From assembly GCA_020633845.1 (NCBI GenBank), contig JACKCW010000002.1:109090-173089 (forward strand): a stretch of DNA of 64,000 nucleotides, in the 5' to 3' direction. This document shows, piece by piece, positions 60,278 through 64,000 of this stretch (position 1 is the first letter of the stretch; every line of letters starts with the position of its first letter). Under the pieces are notes generated by a model. It was not told the origin of the DNA. It searched no databases and saw only the letters and a program-made list of their open reading frames with translations. Position numbers and translations under genes: made by a program. This DNA is from Caryophanales bacterium (lineage in GTDB: Bacteria; Bacillota_I; Bacilli_A; Izemoplasmatales; UBA1188).

Positions 60278-62194
60278 ATGAAAAGCCCTTGGGTAGTACA
60301 GCTTGATGAATTCAGAAAAAAAGACTTCAGTTTTAAATCAATTTATGAAGATATGATGGAAAGACATCATAGTCATACTTTTGCCGAATACCAAGAAAAG
60401 GAAGAAATAAAAACCTTATCGTATTCTGATTTAGATATAATGGTTAAGAAAGCCGCAAACGCTTTATCTTTCTTATTATCTAAAACAAAAAAAGATTCTT
60501 TTGTCGGTTTATCTTTAAAAAACAGTCCCGAATGGGTCGCAGTTTTCTATGGGCTTTTAATGGCCGGATATAATCCTCTTCTTTTAGACCCTTCAAAGAA
60601 AAGCGAGGAAATAAACGACATAATGAAGACGGCGGGCGCCGCTATGCTTATTTCCGAGGGCGAGAATAAGGACATATCGCTTGATGATATATTTAATAAA
60701 TCGTATGAAGAAATAAAACCTGTCTGGGCCGATAAATTCGCTCTTCACACCTCTGGCACTACCGGAAGTCCTAAGGTGTTTGTTTATGACGGCGTCTCTA
60801 TGTCAAGCCAATTATATGCCGCAAGAGAAATCGTTTTAAAAAATAAAATGATTTCGATGAATGATAAAGGCAAAAGAGCGAAAATTATCGCTCTTGTCCC
60901 TTTCTTTCATATTTTCGGGTTTATGGGGACTTTCCTTTGGTACACGTATTTAGGCGGCGAAATCATCTTTTTAAAATCTTTATCTTCGGAAGATATTAAA
61001 AATACAATCATCAATCAAAAAGTAAGTCATATATTCGCCGTTCCTTTAATTTATGATTCCGTCGCAACCAAAATCGTGATGGAAGCGAAAAAGACTAATA
61101 GCGAAGAAAAATTATATAAAGCGATTGATGCCAGTATTTCTCTTCAAAAGTCTTTCCCGGTTTTCGGTCAGTGGCTGGCACAAAAAGTTATTTTTAGAAA
61201 GATCAATAAAAATATTTTAGGTCTCTCTTTAATCTTTATGATTTCGGGAGGCGGACATATAAAGGATGAAACCTTAAGAATCATGAACGGACTCGGTTAT
61301 CCTTTATACCAAGGATACGGAATGAGCGAAGCGAATATCGTCTCTCTCGATTATTCGAAAAAGATTACCGACCGAATTGAAAACAGTATCGGTAAACCAT
61401 TTGAAATTTATTCTTATGAATTATCCAGTGAAGGAGATTTAAAATTAAAAGGCGATTCGCTTTCAATCGGAAGAATGATAGATGGCAAGTTGATCAAAAG
61501 AGATAAATCCGATTTCTTTGATACTTTAGACGTTTTTGATTGTTTGGATAACCAAAAACTTTCGGTTAAGTATCGAAAAGACGATATAATCGTCGCCGAA
61601 AATGGCGAAAACTATAGTCCTTTTGAATTAGAAGACAAACTATCATCTCCATATCTTGAAAGGTGCGTTGTTTACCAAGATAGTGTCGATAAAAAAATTA
61701 ATCTTCTTTTAAAAGAAAATATAAATACCGATCCTTACCAGAAAGTAATTATTTTGAATGAAACGAAGAAAAATATTGAAAAGCTTCCGCTTGGAATCCG
61801 TATTGATAAGATCTACATCACTACTTCTTCACTTCCCGAGGCTATCGGCGGAAAAATTCAAAGATTTAAAGTCGAAAGAATGATTAAAGAAGGAAAGATT
61901 AAGGTCGAGGAAATCGAAAAGAAAAACAAGGAAAAGACCAAATCGGATAAACCGATATCGCCGGTCACAAAAGATATTATTGATATTTTTGCGAGGGTCT
62001 ACAATCTAAACCCGGAAGATATCTCTCCTGATACCCAGTGTATCCAAGATCTCGGCTCTACCAGTATGGATTATATTTATCTCGTAAACGAAATTGCGGA
62101 TAAATACGGCATCGTGGCCGATTTCGAACATGACGCTATCTGCGAAACTCCTGAGAGTTTTGCCGAATATATTGAAAATAAAATCTCTTCTTAA
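60278..62194 (+). CDS. Acyl-AMP ligase fused to a C-terminal acyl carrier domain
   Basis: A protein of 638 residues. I start at the ATG at 60278 (MKSPWVVQL), 7 nt after AAAGGA, not 14 codons earlier where no ribosome site fits. The adenylation domain (about 20-530) shows HTSGTTGSPK (P-loop-like), YQGYGMSEAN (substrate motif) and a C-terminal GGKIQRFKVERM with the catalytic Lys. A carrier domain follows (about 555-635) with DLGSTSMD, the Ser being the phosphopantetheine site. It activates a carboxylic (acyl) substrate and loads it on its own carrier. No synthase is nearby, so the acyl group may be given to an enzyme such as the acyltransferase-like protein at 51 kb. Confidence 0.85.
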   Translation: MKSPWVVQLDEFRKKDFSFKSIYEDMMERHHSHTFAEYQEKEEIKTLSYSDLDIMVKKAANALSFLLSKTKKDSFVGLSLKNSPEWVAVFYGLLMAGYNPLLLDPSKKSEEINDIMKTAGAAMLISEGENKDISLDDIFNKSYEEIKPVWADKFALHTSGTTGSPKVFVYDGVSMSSQLYAAREIVLKNKMISMNDKGKRAKIIALVPFFHIFGFMGTFLWYTYLGGEIIFLKSLSSEDIKNTIINQKVSHIFAVPLIYDSVATKIVMEAKKTNSEEKLYKAIDASISLQKSFPVFGQWLAQKVIFRKINKNILGLSLIFMISGGGHIKDETLRIMNGLGYPLYQGYGMSEANIVSLDYSKKITDRIENSIGKPFEIYSYELSSEGDLKLKGDSLSIGRMIDGKLIKRDKSDFFDTLDVFDCLDNQKLSVKYRKDDIIVAENGENYSPFELEDKLSSPYLERCVVYQDSVDKKINLLLKENINTDPYQKVIILNETKKNIEKLPLGIRIDKIYITTSSLPEAIGGKIQRFKVERMIKEGKIKVEEIEKKNKEKTKSDKPISPVTKDIIDIFARVYNLNPEDISPDTQCIQDLGSTSMDYIYLVNEIADKYGIVADFEHDAICETPESFAEYIENKISS

Positions 62195-62212
62195 GCATTT
62201 TTAAATCAACAC

Positions 62213-62243
62213 AAAAAACACGACCCAAAAAGTCGTGTTTTTG
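62213..62243. terminator. Terminator between the ligase and the flavin reductase
   Basis: CACGAC pairs with GTCGTG, extended by AAAAA/TTTTT, with T-runs on both strands (TTTTTGTTG on plus). Confidence 0.75.
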
Positions 62244-62272
62244 TTGTATATATTAGGCTTTTTTCTTATTGA

Positions 62273-62818
62273 TTAAACTCCCAGTGGTAATTTATCTTCC
62301 ATTAGTGACCTTAGATTAATGGTTTCACCATCTAAAGTAAACCGTCCATCACCTACAGCGTGATATACTCTCTTGTCGCCTAAACTTTCATCGCAGAGCG
62401 CTCTTACAACTTTTAAAATAAGAATACTATATTTTTCAATATAATCTAAAACTTCACACTCAAAGGCGCATAGACAGCCTTCAATAATTGGAGAGGAAAC
62501 AATTTTCCCGCTTTCTTTCTTAAGATTGAACATTTGGAATTTATCGCAGTCTCTACCGGATACTGCCCCAATTTTAACTACTGTTTCAATCATGGAAGAA
62601 TCCGGCACCATAATGGTGCAGGCTTTGTTTTCCATTATTCCTTTAAAAGAATAATTCCAGTCTCCTGTCGTAATCGCTATCGTCCCGGAGAATTCATTAG
62701 GCATTTGCCAACTGATGGTCATTAAGTTGTCTTTGCCTTTAAATCTTGAGCCGATTAAAATAACCGGTCCGGATTCCAAAGCCAAAAAGGCTTTGTTTAT
62801 ATCCATTTCTTTGTACAT
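62273..62818 (-). CDS. Flavin reductase-like FMN-binding protein
   Basis: A 181-residue split-barrel protein of the flavin-reductase group (PVILIGSRFKGKDNLMTISW and ACTIMVPDSSMIETVVKIG). The layout is as in the 162-residue protein at 44541-45029, but sequence similarity is low. It likely binds FMN as a dimer. It is a single gene, divergent from the TetR gene at 63 kb. The substrate is not known. Confidence 0.78.
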   Translation of the reverse strand: MYKEMDINKAFLALESGPVILIGSRFKGKDNLMTISWQMPNEFSGTIAITTGDWNYSFKGIMENKACTIMVPDSSMIETVVKIGAVSGRDCDKFQMFNLKKESGKIVSSPIIEGCLCAFECEVLDYIEKYSILILKVVRALCDESLGDKRVYHAVGDGRFTLDGETINLRSLMEDKLPLGV

Positions 62819-63046
62819 AAAAAGCCCCCTTATTATCTTTTATTATAATTCCTTTTTTGACAAAAATACCAGTCCTTTTCTATTATAAATATCGATGATT
62901 TTTTGTTTTGTTAATTATTTAACTTATTCTTATCTATATACATAACCTTTACTGGCGTTTAATATTGAACTTTAGTATAGTATTTGGTAAAATTGGAATA
63001 TAAAAACATAAAAAGAATCACTTAACAAAATCACTAGAGGCGCAAA

Positions 63047-63610
63047 ATGGAAAAAGAGTATAGAAATAAGATAAGAACTAGAAATTTAATTCGTGAGACA
63101 TTTGTCGAAATGGTGGAAGAAAAGGGAGATATTGATAAGATTACGGTTAAGGAGCTAATTGAAAGAGCCGATATCGCAAAGGGCACTTTTTATAATCATT
63201 ACTCAGATATAAATGCTGTGACCGAAGATATTACCAATGAGATTATTCACACTTTAAAGGAAAGTTTAAAAGATTTCTCTTTATCTAAATCAGAGGATAT
63301 ATCTCCTTATCTCGAACGAATTATGTTGTTTCTAGAGGCTAATGAAAAACTATATAAGAAATTCTTTGTTTCAACTTTTCCTTCGCATTTTATCGAAGAA
63401 TTAAGGAATTTCTTAACTGATTCCATTAATCAAAGCATTACTTATAGCGGTCTTTCCGATAACCCTAGTATCAGGTATGCCCAAATTGATCTAGCCGTAA
63501 GCGGCGGGACAGAACTCGTGGTCGATTATTTTCGCGGTGTAATTAAACTTAGTCTTCTTGAAATCGGCGATTTAATCTGGGATGCTATCTACAAAATGAC
63601 CAAAAATTAA
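63047..63610 (+). CDS. TetR-family transcriptional regulator
   Basis: A 187-residue regulator with the helix-turn-helix at about 24-50 (ITVKELIERADIAKGTFYNH). It resembles the DhaS/TetR_C-33-like group by its helical C-terminus. It is divergent from the flavin reductase gene across 228 bp and is followed by a terminator, so it may control that reductase. Confidence 0.88.
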   Translation: MEKEYRNKIRTRNLIRETFVEMVEEKGDIDKITVKELIERADIAKGTFYNHYSDINAVTEDITNEIIHTLKESLKDFSLSKSEDISPYLERIMLFLEANEKLYKKFFVSTFPSHFIEELRNFLTDSINQSITYSGLSDNPSIRYAQIDLAVSGGTELVVDYFRGVIKLSLLEIGDLIWDAIYKMTKN

Positions 63611-63638
63611 AGGCCTGCAATATGCAGACCTTTTTTAT
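63611..63638. terminator. Terminator after the TetR gene
   Basis: AAGG-CCTGCA/TGCAGA-CCTT hairpin followed by TTTTTATTTTA. It overlaps the end of the glycerate kinase gene on the other strand. Confidence 0.7.
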
Positions 63639-64000
63639 TTTATCGATAGGAAATAATTATAGATAGCTTCTTCTAGATTCTTTTTGGTATTCCTTATTGA
63701 TTTCTTCAAGGATTCGCCTTTTTTATTTACTTCAACTATTTTAAAAGGAGAATCCTTTATTTCATTAACTCCGGTAAAAGCGATAAAAGGTTTACCTAAC
63801 GATTTTTCATAAAGAGAATAGACGACCTTGCCTTCTTTAGATTGTATATCGGTTTTGCCTTCGCCTGTAATAATTAAATCGGCTTTTTTTATCTTATCTT
63901 CAATTCCATTGATTGAAAAAATATAATCAGTTCCTTTAATCATCTCGGCTTTTAAGAAAAAGACAGAACCTGCTGCAATCCCGCCTCCAGCCCCGGAGCC
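63635..64000 (-). CDS. Glycerate kinase, C-terminal part (5' end cut by window)
   Basis: The visible 121 residues begin GSGAGGGIAAGSVFFLKAEM and include ADLIITGEGKTDIQSKEGK, the nucleotide-binding ITGEGxxDxQ motif of glycerate 2-kinase (GlxK/GarK type). The family phosphorylates glycerate in the cytoplasm. The N-terminal two-thirds of the protein lie outside the window. Confidence 0.85.
   Translation of the reverse strand, partial: GSGAGGGIAAGSVFFLKAEMIKGTDYIFSINGIEDKIKKADLIITGEGKTDIQSKEGKVVYSLYEKSLGKPFIAFTGVNEIKDSPFKIVEVNKKGESLKKSIRNTKKNLEEAIYNYFLSIK

Noticed and set aside
1..64000. CRISPR arrays, tRNA or rRNA genes and riboswitches
   Set aside because: No regularly spaced identical repeats, tRNA cloverleaf/TTCGA arms, rRNA-like blocks or conserved riboswitch cores were found on reading; small or diverged ones could have been missed.

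Overview
The window is AT-rich, uses the standard stop codons (full-length genes all use TGG for Trp and stop at TGA/TAA/TAG), has strong Shine-Dalgarno sites and lipobox-type lipoproteins, and carries anaerobe genes such as AsrABC, FeoAB and iron-type ADH. This suggests an uncultured low-GC Bacillota, possibly a relative of Erysipelotrichales or of wall-less Acholeplasma/Izemoplasma-type lineages. The placement is inferred from gene content only. No rRNA, tRNA, CRISPR array or intact mobile element was seen.

Layout. 1-10.2 kb: a leftward carbohydrate-uptake operon (LacI regulator, two solute-binding proteins, two ABC permeases, an NHL/TPR/YIP1 membrane protein and a cut-off DUF5696-like protein). 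10.5-13.5 kb: a seven-repeat surface lipoprotein. 13.6-15.5 kb: an iron-type alcohol dehydrogenase and an unknown gene. 15.6-18.3 kb: a FecBCD-type iron/heme/corrinoid importer directly behind the anaerobic sulfite reductase genes asrA-asrB-asrC (18.3-21.2 kb). 21.8-32.2 kb: a divergent LysR gene, then two GltS-type carriers bracketing a sulfoacetaldehyde acetyltransferase (Xsc), a second thiamine-diphosphate enzyme, an SDR, a hydroxyacyl-CoA-dehydrogenase-like enzyme and a flavodoxin-ferredoxin protein. 32-37 kb: small membrane and surface genes, two with disrupting mutations. 37-41.9 kb: feoAB, a FeoB-associated Cys-rich peptide, a ZIP metal transporter and a band-7 protein. 41.9-43.2 kb: a gene graveyard with a decayed SNF2-type helicase. 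43.3-48.2 kb: DNA repair genes, a flavin reductase, serine acetyltransferase, cysteine synthase and a hydroxyacid dehydrogenase. 48.4-50.9 kb: an 823-residue CoA-disulfide reductase-rhodanese-TusA-DsrE fusion. 50.9-62.2 kb: lipid-type enzymes (acyltransferase-like, acyl-ACP thioesterase, acyl-AMP ligase with carrier domain), an ABC exporter, and a hydrolase-TetR-twin GPH transporter operon. 62.3-64 kb: a flavin reductase, a TetR regulator and a cut-off glycerate kinase.

The main system is sulfur based. Xsc should turn sulfoacetaldehyde plus phosphate into acetyl phosphate plus sulfite, and AsrABC should reduce the sulfite to sulfide. This makes 18-32 kb a candidate anaerobic organosulfonate dissimilation locus that yields both energy (acetyl phosphate) and an electron sink (sulfite). 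The two flanking carriers and the three extra enzymes would bring in and prepare an unidentified C2/C3 sulfonate. Sulfolactate, via sulfopyruvate, is one testable route. Cysteine synthase, serine acetyltransferase and the persulfide-handling fusion further on could use or buffer the sulfide, and the iron importers would supply the iron-sulfur and siroheme enzymes.
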